Counted from the stretch's first letter, positions 7,389 to 15,447 are shown. The stretch: 17,778 nt of DNA from JAJTHJ01 sp046316025 (GCA_046316025.1 JBKCXU010000065.1:1-17778); one strand, 5' to 3'. Program-made: numbers and translations. Notes: generated by a model not told the origin, from the sequence alone.

Positions 7389-8681
7389 CTAATGATCGGA
7401 AGAAGAGTTGTAGAAGCGCGCGAGCAGCGCCAGCAGCCGCGCGCGGGCGGCTTCGTCGTCGTTGGCCGACTGGTGCAGCGCGCTGACGGGAGCGTGCAGG
7501 AACTTGTTGGTCAGCGCCTGCGCCAGGTGTTCGAGCACCGCCTGCGGGTCGTCGCCGCGCGCCAGCTGCTTGCGCGCGCGCTCGACCTCGGCATCGCGCA
7601 GCGCCTCGGCGCGGCTCTTCAGGCCCTGGATCACCGGCACCGCATGCCGCGTTTGCAGCCAGGCTTCGAAGTCGCGCACGCGCGTTTCGATGATCGCCTC
7701 GGCTTGCGACACCGCGGCCTGGCGCGACTCGGTGCCGGTCTTGACGACCTCGCCCAGGTCGTCGACGGTGTAGACGTACACGTCGTTCAGTTGGGCGACT
7801 TCCTGCTCGACGTCGCGCGGCACTGCCAGATCGACGATGAACATCGGCCGATGGCGCCGCGCCTTGAGCGCGCGCTCGACCATGCCCAGGCCGATGATCG
7901 GCAGCGTGCTCGCGGTGCACGACACCACCACGTCGTAGCGCGGTAGCGCTTCGGGCAGGCTCGCCAGCGGCAGCGCCTGCCCGTGCAGTTTGCCGGCGAC
8001 CGTCTGCGCCCGCTCCAGCGTGCGGTTGGCCACGGCAATCGACTTCGGGTGACGCGCGGCAAAGTGGGTGGCGGTGAGTTCGATCATCTCGCCCGCGCCG
8101 ACGAACAGGCAGTGGCTGTCGGCGAGGTCGCCAAAGATGCGCTCGGCCAGGCGCACGGCGGCGGCGGCCATCGACACCGAATGGGCGCCGATCTCGGTCG
8201 TGCTGCGCACTTCCTTGGCCACCGCAAAGGTGCGCTGGAACAGGTGGTTGAGCAGCAAGCCCAGCCCGCCGGCATCGCGCGCGAGCTTTTCGGCCTGCTT
8301 CATCTGGCCCAGGATCTGCGGCTCGCCCAAGACCATCGAATCCAGGCCACTGGCCACGCGGAAGGCGTGGCGCACCGCGTTGGCCTGCGGCAGCACGTAG
8401 GTGGAGCGCTTCAGTTCGGTCGCGTCCAGCCGCTTGGTTTCGGCCAGGAACTCGCCCAGCGCGCCGCTGGCGGTGTGCGGCTCTTCGACCGCGCAGTAGA
8501 GTTCGGTGCGGTTGCAGGTGGAGACGATGGCCGCTTCGGTCAGTTGGCCGTGCTCGCGCGCACTCAAGGCGTCGCGCATGCGGGCGATGGTGTGGCCGAC
8601 CTCCTCCGGCACGAACGCCATCTTCTCGCGCAGCGAAAGCGGCGCGGTCTGATGGTTCAGGCCGAAGGTCAGCAGGTGCAT
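7389..8681 (-). CDS. hemA: Glutamyl-tRNA reductase
   Basis: Reduces glutamyl-tRNA(Glu) with NADPH to glutamate-1-semialdehyde, the first committed step of haem synthesis by the C5 route. The 430 residues start MHLLTFGLNHQTAPL. The catalytic cysteine is C56 in STCNRTELYC. The substrate-contacting LDSMVLGEPQILGQMK and EVRSTTEIG are present, followed by the NADPH-binding VGAGEMIELTATHF, a FIVDLAVPRDVE segment and a C-terminal helical dimerisation domain. The ATG at 8681 fits the family; the longer frame would need a TTG at 8699. No clear Shine-Dalgarno precedes it, and the TATAAT box lies only 22 nt upstream, so the leader is very short. It is the first gene of the five-gene operon. Confidence 0.98.
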   Translation of the reverse strand: MHLLTFGLNHQTAPLSLREKMAFVPEEVGHTIARMRDALSAREHGQLTEAAIVSTCNRTELYCAVEEPHTASGALGEFLAETKRLDATELKRSTYVLPQANAVRHAFRVASGLDSMVLGEPQILGQMKQAEKLARDAGGLGLLLNHLFQRTFAVAKEVRSTTEIGAHSVSMAAAAVRLAERIFGDLADSHCLFVGAGEMIELTATHFAARHPKSIAVANRTLERAQTVAGKLHGQALPLASLPEALPRYDVVVSCTASTLPIIGLGMVERALKARRHRPMFIVDLAVPRDVEQEVAQLNDVYVYTVDDLGEVVKTGTESRQAAVSQAEAIIETRVRDFEAWLQTRHAVPVIQGLKSRAEALRDAEVERARKQLARGDDPQAVLEHLAQALTNKFLHAPVSALHQSANDDEAARARLLALLARFYNSSSDH

Positions 8682-8702
8682 AAAGTCTTGACGCAGCAAC
8701 CG

Positions 8703-8708
8703 ATTATA
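8703..8708 (-). promoter_or_regulatory. -10 box of the hemA operon promoter
   Basis: A perfect TATAAT on the minus strand lies 22 nt before the hemA ATG. No good -35 is seen at the usual spacing; TTACTC at 16 nt is poor. Transcription would start near 8696, leaving about 15 nt of leader. It lies in the 83-bp divergent gap shared with the plus-strand gene at 8765. Confidence 0.55.
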
Positions 8709-8764
8709 TTGACCGGGCTGCCGAGAGTAACGCTACCGGTGGCAGCCGACTTCTGATCCAGATC

Positions 8765-9304
8765 ATGCGCGGCGCTGCCGCGCTGCCGCAAACGATGAGC
8801 CGCAAAGCTGACGCCGACCTGCTGCCCGCGCTGCCCGCCACCCGCGACGACGCCGAGGCGGCGCGCCGCCGCGCCCGCAAGCGGGTGACCAAGCGGGCGG
8901 CGATCTCGGCGGTGGCCGCGGCGGTGCCGGTGCCGGGGCTGGACATCGCCGTCGATCTGGCCACGCTGACCGCGATGCTGCACGAAGTCAACGCCGAGTT
9001 CGGCCTCACGCCCGAGCAGATCGAGCGGCTGACCCCGCGCAAGCGCCTCACCGTCCACCGTGCGCTGGAAGTGGCCGGCACCACGATGGCCGGACGGTTG
9101 ATCACCCGCCAACTGGTGCTGACCGTCATCAAGCGCGTGGCGGCGAAGGCCGCCACCACCAGCGCGCTGCGGATCGTGCCCTTTGCCGGCCAGGTGGCGG
9201 CGGCCACGATCTCCTTTGGCCTGATCAAGCTCATCGGCGAGCGGCACATCGCCGAATGCCTGGCGGTGGCCGAGCAACTCCAGCGCGGCGACGCGGGCGC
9301 TTGA
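8765..9304 (+). CDS. Small hydrophobic protein of unknown function
   Basis: The 179-residue product has a basic N-terminal region (AARRRARKRVTKRAA) followed by a hydrophobic stretch with AAVPVPGLDIAVDLATL, then TPEQIERLTPRKR, and a second hydrophobic part (TSALRIVPFAGQVAAATISFGLIKLIG). The pattern of an Ala-rich helix with P-x-P-G-x-D, repeated in weaker form as IVPFAGQ, resembles the C-terminal membrane-associated module of DUF697/YcjF-like proteins. I hold that only weakly. Neither possible ATG (8765 or 8795) has a clear ribosome site. It is transcribed away from hemA. The reverse-strand open frame across this region is a high-GC shadow. Confidence 0.7.
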   Translation: MRGAAALPQTMSRKADADLLPALPATRDDAEAARRRARKRVTKRAAISAVAAAVPVPGLDIAVDLATLTAMLHEVNAEFGLTPEQIERLTPRKRLTVHRALEVAGTTMAGRLITRQLVLTVIKRVAAKAATTSALRIVPFAGQVAAATISFGLIKLIGERHIAECLAVAEQLQRGDAGA

Positions 9305-9391
9305 ACCGCTGTCCGAAAATGGCATGCGGCCGCAGGGCGCGGCGAAGCAAAATCGGCCTCCCATCGTCTTCCCGAACAGGAGCGACCCGCT

Positions 9392-9736
9392 ATGCGCATC
9401 TCCGCAACCCTGGCCCTCGTGGCCGCCGTGTTGGCTACTGGCTGCGTCTCCAACGCGCAGTACCTGCAACAGCTGGAACCTAAAGCGATCGAAACCGCGG
9501 TCAACCGCGGCCGCTTTGAGATGAACTGCCCGACCGCTACCGGCACAATTCTGTCCAAGGACATGTTGCAACCGGTCGTGCAGGGCGGCTTTTACGTGCG
9601 CGGCGGGCCGGAGCGTGCGGAGTACACGGTGGGCGTGTCCGGTTGCGGCGAGCGGGCGACCTACCTCGTGATCTGCCCGCTCGACCAATCGGGCTGCTGG
9701 ACCGCCGGCGCGCGCAACATCATTCGGCAGCAGTAA
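9392..9736 (+). CDS. Small outer-membrane-type lipoprotein
   Basis: The 114-residue product has a lipoprotein signal peptide with lipobox LATGC, so lipidation is expected at Cys18. The next residues are Val-Ser, not an inner-membrane retention Asp. The mature part has four further cysteines (in MNCPTATG, SGCGERATY, VICPLDQSGCW), which could form disulphides. The family was not recognised; the pattern N-C-P-T-A-T ... GCGER.TY.V.C resembles many short uncharacterised proteobacterial lipoproteins. The ATG has an AGGAG ribosome site at 9378-9382. Confidence 0.85.
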   Translation: MRISATLALVAAVLATGCVSNAQYLQQLEPKAIETAVNRGRFEMNCPTATGTILSKDMLQPVVQGGFYVRGGPERAEYTVGVSGCGERATYLVICPLDQSGCWTAGARNIIRQQ

Positions 9737-9740
9737 GCGG

Positions 9741-9758
9741 CGCGGCCCGTCGGCCGCG
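9741..9758 (+). repeat. Short hairpin after the lipoprotein gene
   Basis: CGCGGCC - 4 nt - GGCCGCG begins 5 nt after the stop at 9736. It has no T run, so termination is possible but unproven. The rest of the gap to 9970 shows no supported gene; a start in this gap would extend the Sel1 frame but would remove its signal peptide. Confidence 0.35.
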
Positions 9759-9970
9759 TGGCGGAGAGTCAAGTGAAGGTTCCGACAAGCCAGGCCGAGC
9801 TGGGCGAGGCGGTGATTTCCACGGCGGCGGCCCCAAGCCTCGAGCGTGAACGGGTAGTGGTCATGGCAGCGCTCGCTGGGCATTGGGGGGCTTCGATGCG
9901 GTGCTCGTGCGGGCCACGGCGTATGGCCGCAGCACGGGGAAGCCCCGCAGGTGGCTGGTCGGGCTGGCGG

Positions 9971-10669
9971 ATGCAGCTGAAGCGCGCCTTGCTGCTGGTC
10001 GCTCTGTGCTTGTTTGGCTCGGCAAGCGCGCAACCGGCGCCTGCCCGCGCCGTGCTCGAAGCCGCGCAGAAGGGCGACGCGCCGGCGCAATTCAAGCTCG
10101 GCGAAATGTACGACCTGGGCCAGGGCGTGCCGCAGGACTACGCGCAGGCGGTCAAGTGGTACCGCGCCGCCGCCGAGCAGGGCTTGGCCGCGGCGCAGTT
10201 TGCCCTGGCGGAGATGCTCAAGAACGGCGACGGGGTCGCCAAGAACCTCGCCGAGGCGGTGCGCTGGTACCGGCGGGCTGCCGACCAGAACCACGCCGGC
10301 GCGCAACTGCTGCTCGGCGTGCTGGCCGAAAGCGGCACCGGCATGCCGCACAACGCGGCCCAGGCGGCACAGTGGTACCGGCTGTCCGCCGAGCAGGGCG
10401 ATGCGCGCGCGCTGCTGCTGCTTGCCAACCTGTACCAGACGGGGCAGGGTGTGCCCAAGAGCGCGGTGGCGTCGTGGGCGCTGTACACGCGCTCGCTGGC
10501 GGTGGACGGCTCGCGCGCGAATCCATCCGCCGAGCATCGTGCGCAACTGTCGCGCAGCATGACGGCGCAGCAAGTGCAGGCGGCGACCCGGCTGGCGGAA
10601 GATCTCGCGCGGGCGGGAAACTTTGCCAAGGCGCTGGATTCGGCGGTAGCCGGCGCGACCGCGCCATAA
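9971..10669 (+). CDS. Secreted Sel1-repeat protein
   Basis: The 232-residue product has a signal peptide (MQLKRALLLVALCLFGSASA, cleavage likely before or after Gln21) and four tandem Sel1 repeats of 36 residues at about 36-71, 72-107, 108-143 and 144-180. Each shows A-x-x-x-L-G-x-x-Y ... G-x-G-V-x-x-x-x-x-x-A-x-x-W-Y, the last one being degenerate. Sel1 repeats form alpha-solenoids that bind protein partners; periplasmic examples act as scaffolds. The C-terminal tail (MTAQQVQAATRLAEDLARAG) is helical. The start at 9971 is chosen for the signal peptide, although the frame is open back to 9758 and only a weak GGCGG precedes it. Confidence 0.88.
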   Translation: MQLKRALLLVALCLFGSASAQPAPARAVLEAAQKGDAPAQFKLGEMYDLGQGVPQDYAQAVKWYRAAAEQGLAAAQFALAEMLKNGDGVAKNLAEAVRWYRRAADQNHAGAQLLLGVLAESGTGMPHNAAQAAQWYRLSAEQGDARALLLLANLYQTGQGVPKSAVASWALYTRSLAVDGSRANPSAEHRAQLSRSMTAQQVQAATRLAEDLARAGNFAKALDSAVAGATAP

Positions 10670-10703
10670 GGGCGCGACCTCGTCCGCATCGGTCGCTGCA
10701 AAC

Positions 10704-10730
10704 AAAAAGGCCGCGAGCGATGTCGCGGCC
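10704..10730 (-). terminator. Rho-independent terminator reading minus strand
   Basis: A perfect 8-bp stem (GGCCGCGA - GCGATG - TCGCGGCC) is followed by five T residues on the minus strand. It lies 34 bp past the Sel1 stop but faces the other way, so it should stop transcripts coming from the HiPIP side, 240 bp downstream of that gene's stop. Confidence 0.8.
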
Positions 10731-10971
10731 CAGATCCGGCATGAACGCTGCGAGTCCAAGCGGCTGAACAAGCTTGGCCAGAACCGCCTTCACGCTCCGT
10801 CGCCCGCCCGCGTAGCGCCCGGCAGGGCGGCACAAAGCGCTGTGCCTGGCAGCGGATTGCGCCAAACGAGATGTTCCGCGGCCGGACTGCATCGACCCCG
10901 GTGCGCCCCACCGTTTGCGGCGCGCTGCGTCGCCGATGCCGGCGACTTTCGTTCGCCGCGGCGCTGCGAAC
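10731..10971 (-). other. Non-coding stretch between HiPIP and its terminator
   Basis: No convincing gene is present. A hairpin (GTTCGC - 9 nt - GCGAAC, 10951-10971) directly follows the HiPIP stop. The remainder up to the terminator would be a 240-nt 3' UTR or a separate small RNA. Together with 10670-10703 this makes up the 302-bp gap between the convergent Sel1 and HiPIP genes. Confidence 0.4.
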
Positions 10972-11289
10972 TTACTTGGCGCCCGGCTTGGCCGCCCAGG
11001 CGGCGCACCAGCCTTTGGCCGCAACCAGCCCGCCGGCGAAGGCGGAGCAGGTGCCCTCGTTGGGGCCTTTGGGGCCATACAGCGCGCAGTTGTCGCAGAA
11101 CTGCTTCGGGTCTTTGCGCCCGGGCGCCTTGGTCGCATCGACGACGTACTGCAGCGCCTTGGCCTGGGGCGAATTGGGATCGACCTTGGCTTGCGCGTGA
11201 GCGGTGCCGACCAACCCCGCCAGCGGCAGTGCGGAGGCCCCGGCGACGGTCAGGCGGATGAAGCGGCGACGGCTTTGATTTTCGGACAT
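10972..11289 (-). CDS. High-potential iron-sulfur protein (HiPIP), Tat-exported
   Basis: Small periplasmic 4Fe-4S electron carrier that can donate electrons to photosynthetic reaction centres or terminal oxidases. The 105-residue precursor has a twin-arginine signal (SRRRFIRLTVAGASALPLAG, cut after AHA near residue 32), fitting export after cofactor insertion. Four cysteines at residues 65, 68, 81 and 95 have the HiPIP spacing C-x2-C-x12-C-x13-C, with YGPKGPNEGTC and a final GWCAAW typical of the family. The ATG at 11289 has a GGAG ribosome site; the longer frame to 11340 would spoil the Tat signal. It stands alone, with a terminator 240 bp downstream. No partner cytochrome or photosystem gene is in the window. 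Confidence 0.95.
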   Translation of the reverse strand: MSENQSRRRFIRLTVAGASALPLAGLVGTAHAQAKVDPNSPQAKALQYVVDATKAPGRKDPKQFCDNCALYGPKGPNEGTCSAFAGGLVAAKGWCAAWAAKPGAK

Positions 11290-11410
11290 GACAACGACTC
11301 CAGCAGTGTTGAGGGAAAGGGCGGCGCACTCGCGGCGCACCGCGGGGCCGAATACTAGTCCGCGCCGCGACGATGCGACAGTGACCGTCCGTACACGGCG
11401 CCCGAGGCGG

Positions 11411-12880
11411 TCAGTCGGCCGCGACCAGCGCCGGCGGCTGCCAAGTGCCTGCGCCCGCCGGCAGGATCGACGGCGGCTCGGTCTTCGGCCAGTACAGCCG
11501 CATCAGCAGAAACACCGGGCCGTTCGGCGCCGGCAGCCAATTCGACGCGCGGTCCTTGCCCGGCGCGTCCTTCTGCACGTAAATCGTCAGCGAGCCGTCT
11601 TTGTTGCGCTTCATGGTCGGCAGCAGCGCCGAGTTGACGAGGTAACGGTCGATCGGGTTCTCGATCAACAACCGCGTCTTGCCGACGTACATCGTCACCG
11701 ACCAGAACGAGTTGACCGGCGGCAGCGAGTTCTTGGCAAACGTGATCGTGTACTTGTCCTTGCGGGTGTCCAAGGGGATGCCGTTGCCCGTGTGGCGTGT
11801 CGCCGGATACGTGGCTTCGATCGCGTCGTTGCCGTAGATGCCCAAGCGGGCGGCCGCCGCGCGCAGCAGCCAGTCGCCGTTGAAAAAAGCCCGGTCGCCG
11901 AACGCGTCGGAAACCTTCCAGCCGTTGATCGTCTTGCCGATATTGGCGACCCGCTCGTCGACTTTCCGGTCGCCTTCCTTCATGCCGAGCAGGATCGCGG
12001 CCTTGTGCTCGGCCGACAGATCCTTGAGTGCGAGCTTCCTGCCGGGGCCGACGCCGATCGTGGCGAGCTTGGCGCGGATCGCTTCCTCCTCCGGCCCCGC
12101 CGGCGCGAACTGCAACACGAAGTCCAGGTACTCGAAGAAGTTGGTCTTGACCATCTCCTGGTCGATCTTCGGCCAGTCGATCGCGGCCGCTGCCGGCGGG
12201 GCCGGCGGCTTGAGGAAACTCGACAGCGGCTGCGCCGCGTAGCCGTCCTGCACCTTGATCACGCTGGGCATGTCGGCCGGATAGAGCAACTGGGTGCGAA
12301 ACAGTGCGAGCGAAGAGTCCGAACCCGAGCGAAACACTTTGTCGATCCCGGCCGGGGTGTCGCCCTGCCAGCGCGGCCCGGCGATCAGGTAGTGGCCCGC
12401 CTTGCTACCGGTGGCGCGGCTGCCGATGAAGCCGTAGTTGAAGGTGTTGCCGTCGACCAGTTGCACCGAGTAGTAGCGCTTCGGGTGCGCCGCAGGCACC
12501 GAGATCACCATCGGCTCGGCGCGTAGGTCCAGCCAGACGATCGAATAGGGCGTGTCGCTGTTGGGTGTGACGACCGCGGTGTCGGCGGGCGTGAACACGC
12601 GCCGCTCGTTGAACAGCGTGTTCGGCGGCGCCTTGAACTGGCCGGAGTTCTTGTCGATGGTGAACGCGTACTGCACCGCGTAGTTCATCACCAGCGGCAG
12701 ACCGTAGACGAAGCCGGCTTCGGCGATGGTCTTGACCTCTTCGACGCTCGGCGCCGCCACGCCGGCGGCCATGACTTTCTTGGTGGTCTGCGCGACCGGG
12801 TCTTCTTTCTTGCCGCAACCGGCGAGCAGCGCGAGCGTCGCCGCAAGGCCGGCGCAGAGTTCGAGCAACCAAGGCGGCAT
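11411..12880 (-). CDS. DUF1254/DUF1214 lipoprotein
   Basis: The 489-residue product has a hydrophobic leader ending in LLAGC (Cys22), a probable lipobox, although no positive charge precedes it. The DUF1254 domain (about 50-190: GFVYGLPLVMNYAVQYA, NTLFNERRVFTPADTAVVTPNSDTPYS, YYSVQLVDGNTFNYGFIG) is followed by a DUF1214 domain (about 370-470: KYTITFAKNSLPPVNSFWSVTMY, NPIDRYLVNS, NWLPAPNGPVFLLMRLYWP). This two-domain family is widespread in proteobacteria; its function is not established. The ATG at 12880 has a GAGGAAA ribosome site; the open frame beyond it to 13684 is a shadow of the divergent DUF4239-like gene. The stop is 121 bp from the HiPIP start, so the two may be cotranscribed. Confidence 0.93.
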   Translation of the reverse strand: MPPWLLELCAGLAATLALLAGCGKKEDPVAQTTKKVMAAGVAAPSVEEVKTIAEAGFVYGLPLVMNYAVQYAFTIDKNSGQFKAPPNTLFNERRVFTPADTAVVTPNSDTPYSIVWLDLRAEPMVISVPAAHPKRYYSVQLVDGNTFNYGFIGSRATGSKAGHYLIAGPRWQGDTPAGIDKVFRSGSDSSLALFRTQLLYPADMPSVIKVQDGYAAQPLSSFLKPPAPPAAAAIDWPKIDQEMVKTNFFEYLDFVLQFAPAGPEEEAIRAKLATIGVGPGRKLALKDLSAEHKAAILLGMKEGDRKVDERVANIGKTINGWKVSDAFGDRAFFNGDWLLRAAAARLGIYGNDAIEATYPATRHTGNGIPLDTRKDKYTITFAKNSLPPVNSFWSVTMYVGKTRLLIENPIDRYLVNSALLPTMKRNKDGSLTIYVQKDAPGKDRASNWLPAPNGPVFLLMRLYWPKTEPPSILPAGAGTWQPPALVAAD

Positions 12881-12964
12881 GGCGTTTTTCCTCGGTGCCG
12901 CGAAAGGCGCGCAAAGTAACGCAGCGCTTGGCAGCCACCTTGTGGCGTGCGAGCATTCGGCGCC

Positions 12965-13732
12965 ATGAACGCCAGCGCACTTGCCGCGATCGCTTTCGTC
13001 TGCGCTTTTGGTGGCGCGCTCGCCGGCATGGCGGTGCGGCGGGCGATGCCGCAACACCACTTCGACGCCGATTCGCGCGACACGATCAAGGTGGGCGCCG
13101 GCTTGATTGCCACGATGACGGCGCTGGTGCTGGGTCTGGTCACCGCGTCGGCCAAGAGCACCTTCGACAGTGCCACCGCCAACGTACAGCAGGTGGCGGT
13201 GGATGTGCTGGTGCTCGACCGCACGCTGGCGCGCTACGGGCCGCAGACCCGCGAGGTTCGCACCGCGCTGAGAGACGCGATCTCGACCCGGGTCGATTCG
13301 ATCTGGCCGCGTGGCGCGGCGCGATCGGCGTCCGTGGACCCGTCGCAAGGCATCGTCGGAGCCAACGCGGAGTCGGTGGCCCGGGCGATCCATGCGTTGC
13401 AGCCGGCCGACGACGCGCAGCGTGCCTTGCAGGCGCGCGCCACCGATCAAGCCGAAACCTTGCTCAAGTCGCGCTGGCTGGTGCTGAGCGCCACCGAGGC
13501 CTCGATCCCGCTGCCCTTCATCGCGATCCTGCTGGCCTGGCTGGCGGCGATCTTCGCCAGCTTCGGCCTGTTCGCGCCGCGCAACGCGACGGTGATCGCC
13601 ACGCTGTTCGTCTGCGCGGTGTCGGTGGCCGGCGCGCTGTTCCTGGTGCTCGAGATGGAATCGCCGTTCGACGGCCTGCTGCATGTCTCCGACCAGCCGC
13701 TGCGCTATGCGCTGGCGCGGCTGGGTCGATGA
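12965..13732 (+). CDS. DUF4239-like (bestrophin-like) membrane protein
   Basis: The 255-residue product has a two-plus-two membrane layout: helices at about 4-24 and 43-62, a 120-residue soluble middle, then helices at about 187-208 and 213-235. Between the first two helices is the conserved-looking HHFDADSRDTIKVGAGLIATMTALVLGLVTASAKSTFD region, which matches what I recall of DUF4239 (bestrophin-like) proteins, including the L-G-L-[VL]-x-A-x-A-K-x-x-[YF]-D motif. Function in the family is not established; ion-channel activity is only suggested by fold likeness. An in-frame GTG at 12947 is the alternative start. The gene is divergent from DUF1254 and convergent with the GGST-repeat gene (3 bp between stops). 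Confidence 0.85.
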   Translation: MNASALAAIAFVCAFGGALAGMAVRRAMPQHHFDADSRDTIKVGAGLIATMTALVLGLVTASAKSTFDSATANVQQVAVDVLVLDRTLARYGPQTREVRTALRDAISTRVDSIWPRGAARSASVDPSQGIVGANAESVARAIHALQPADDAQRALQARATDQAETLLKSRWLVLSATEASIPLPFIAILLAWLAAIFASFGLFAPRNATVIATLFVCAVSVAGALFLVLEMESPFDGLLHVSDQPLRYALARLGR

Positions 13733-13735
13733 GCG

Positions 13736-14569
13736 TCAGGGCATCGGCGTCGGAATCACCGTGTAGTGCACCCCGCCCGCGCCGTAGGCGGGTTGGAACC
13801 AGGTATTGCCGCACAGGTAGTAGCTCTTGCCGCCGACGGTCGGTGTGGCACAGCCGGCCGGCAGTGCGGCGTAACTGACGCCCATCGCGTAGCCGCCTGG
13901 CGGCGGTCCGCCCACCACCGGGGCTGTGCCGGCCGCACCCGCGGCCACGCCAGCGCTATAGGCACTGGTGGCGCTCGCGGCACCAGCGGCCACACCGGCG
14001 TTATAGGCGCCGGTGTTGGCGGCAGCGGTATTGGCGCTGCCCGCAACATAGCCCGACGCATAGGCGTTGTTGGCCGCCGCCGCGCTGTTGGCCGCGGAGG
14101 CCGAGGCCATCGCCGCGCCGGCGGCCACGCCGACCACGGCGCCCGCGGCGGCGGCGCAGCCGTAGCAGCCGGTCGCCGGCGGCGGGTAGTAAGGCGCGGG
14201 TACCGGCGGCCGGTAGGCGGGGTAGCCGTAGGCCGGTGCCCCGGGCGGGTGGTAGTAGGTCGAGCCGCCGGGGTAGCTGTGATAGGCGCCTTCGCCGTAC
14301 GCGCCCTCGGTCTTGCCGCCGTACATGTTGGTGTGCTCGGTGCCGCCGTAGGCCGAATGCGCGGTGCTGCCACCGTAGACGTTGCTGTGCTCGGCGCCCT
14401 GACCGGCGCTGTACGACGTGCTGCCGCCGTAGCGGTTGTCGTGGCTGGTCGAGCCGTAGCTGTGCGAGGTGCTGCCGCCGAAGCGGTTGGCGCTGGCCCA
14501 GGCGGCGGCATTGCCGGCCCAGACCGTGCCGAGAGCGGCGACGGCCGCCGCCAGTGCGAGTTTGTTCAT
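13736..14569 (-). CDS. Exported GGST-repeat, Ala/Gly/Tyr-rich protein
   Basis: The 277-residue product has a signal peptide (MNKLALAAAVAALGTVWAGNAAA). Residues 28-105 hold imperfect 10-20-residue repeats built on [RVM]-[FY]-G-G-[SK]-T followed by His-Ser or Glu-His-Thr-Asn. A Pro/Tyr-rich stretch follows (106-132), then CYGC (135-138), a long Ala/Gly-rich part with a duplicated Y-[NS]-A-G-V-A-A-G-A-A, and a C-terminal module with two cysteines (240 and 253) and YYLCGNTWFQPAYGAGGVHYTVI. I recall similar uncharacterised proteins beside DUF2092 genes in Burkholderiales. The ATG at 14569 is preferred because GAGGAG lies 7 nt before it; the alternative ATG at 14584 overlaps the DUF2092 stop. A surface or matrix role is a guess. 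Confidence 0.85.
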   Translation of the reverse strand: MNKLALAAAVAALGTVWAGNAAAWASANRFGGSTSHSYGSTSHDNRYGGSTSYSAGQGAEHSNVYGGSTAHSAYGGTEHTNMYGGKTEGAYGEGAYHSYPGGSTYYHPPGAPAYGYPAYRPPVPAPYYPPPATGCYGCAAAAGAVVGVAAGAAMASASAANSAAAANNAYASGYVAGSANTAAANTGAYNAGVAAGAASATSAYSAGVAAGAAGTAPVVGGPPPGGYAMGVSYAALPAGCATPTVGGKSYYLCGNTWFQPAYGAGGVHYTVIPTPMP

Positions 14570-14580
14570 CGCGAGACTCC

Positions 14581-15447
14581 TCATTGCGGTTTGGCCGCCG
14601 GGGCGGCGGGCTTGGCGAGCGGCTTGATGGGCGGACTCTTCGGCAGCTTGGGCTTGGCGAAGTCGATCTTCTTCGCCGTCTGCACCTTGTCCGACGCAAA
14701 GCTCGTCGGCGCGACCGGCGCGCCAAGTTGCCAGTTGGTCAGTTCCATGTCGTAGCGCAACTGCTTCGGGTCCGCCGCGTAGATCGCGCGGAAGCGCCGC
14801 GGCAGCTTGTCCTCCACGCCGATCCACATTTGCAGGAACACGTCCTTGTTGGCCCAGACCACGCTGTCGGTCTTGACCCCGCCGACGATGCCCGACGGCC
14901 CGAGTTCGAAGGCCAGCAGCGCGCCCTTGGCGAGCGCTGCGTAGGGGTCGTCGAGCAGCAGGTCTTCGAACGGGAAGTAGATGTCCGCGGCCCTGAAGGC
15001 GGCATCGAGTGCAGCACCGATGGTCGGCGGCGCGGCGACGACCGCCGCCAGATCGGCCGCCGGCAGATAGACCGCCATTGCCTTGCCGTCGTAATAGAAC
15101 TCCGACGGTGGGCCGTCGCCGGGGCTTACCACGCGCAGCTTGTCGGGGCGCTGCAGCGTCACGTCGTAACGCGTGGTCGTGACTACCGGCGGGCCGTAGC
15201 GGCTCGGGTGTTCATAACTGACTGTGGCGGTAAACGACATCGTCTGCGCCGCGGCCAGCCTGGCACTGGCGGCTTTGATCAGTTCCAGCGCGCGCGGCTC
15301 AACCACGAACTGCCGCTTGGCTGGCGCCTTCTTGGTGGTCTTGGTCGCTTGCGTTGCCGGCGGCTGCTGCTGCGCACCGGCCACCGCCGCCACGGCAAGG
15401 CCGAGCGCCAGCGCGAGCGCGCGCCGGCGCGTCTGCACTTTGATCAT
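14581..15447 (-). CDS. DUF2092 periplasmic protein
   Basis: The 288-residue product has a basic signal peptide (KVQTRRRALALALGLAVAAVAGAQ). The central domain matches what I know of DUF2092: RALELIKAASARLAAAQTMSFTATVSYE at the start, TTTRYDVTLQRPDKLRVVSPGDGPPSEFYYDGKAMAVYLP, and DLLLDDPYAAL. DUF2092 proteins are predicted periplasmic and thought to resemble the LolA/LolB lipid-carrier fold, so lipoprotein or lipid handling is possible but unproven. The C-terminal tail is Lys/Pro/Ala-rich and probably disordered. It starts 37 nt after the small two-cysteine gene with a strong GAGGGAG ribosome site and is followed directly by the GGST-repeat gene, so the three look like one operon. Confidence 0.9.
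   Translation of the reverse strand: MIKVQTRRRALALALGLAVAAVAGAQQQPPATQATKTTKKAPAKRQFVVEPRALELIKAASARLAAAQTMSFTATVSYEHPSRYGPPVVTTTRYDVTLQRPDKLRVVSPGDGPPSEFYYDGKAMAVYLPAADLAAVVAAPPTIGAALDAAFRAADIYFPFEDLLLDDPYAALAKGALLAFELGPSGIVGGVKTDSVVWANKDVFLQMWIGVEDKLPRRFRAIYAADPKQLRYDMELTNWQLGAPVAPTSFASDKVQTAKKIDFAKPKLPKSPPIKPLAKPAAPAAKPQ

Noticed and set aside
8669..10771. 700-codon minus-strand open frame
   Set aside because: It is antisense to three plus-strand genes with signal peptide, lipobox and Sel1 repeats; its Arg/Ala/His-rich translation shows no motif.
10731..10890. Possible small minus-strand protein (VKAVLAKLVQPLGL...) before the terminator
   Set aside because: Its GTG has a ribosome-like GGAG only 2 nt away, there is no family likeness, and the frame runs on through the terminator.
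12881..13684. N-terminal extension of the DUF1254 protein
   Set aside because: It is antisense to the DUF4239-like gene; the lipobox leader and GAGGAAA ribosome site mark the real start at 12880.
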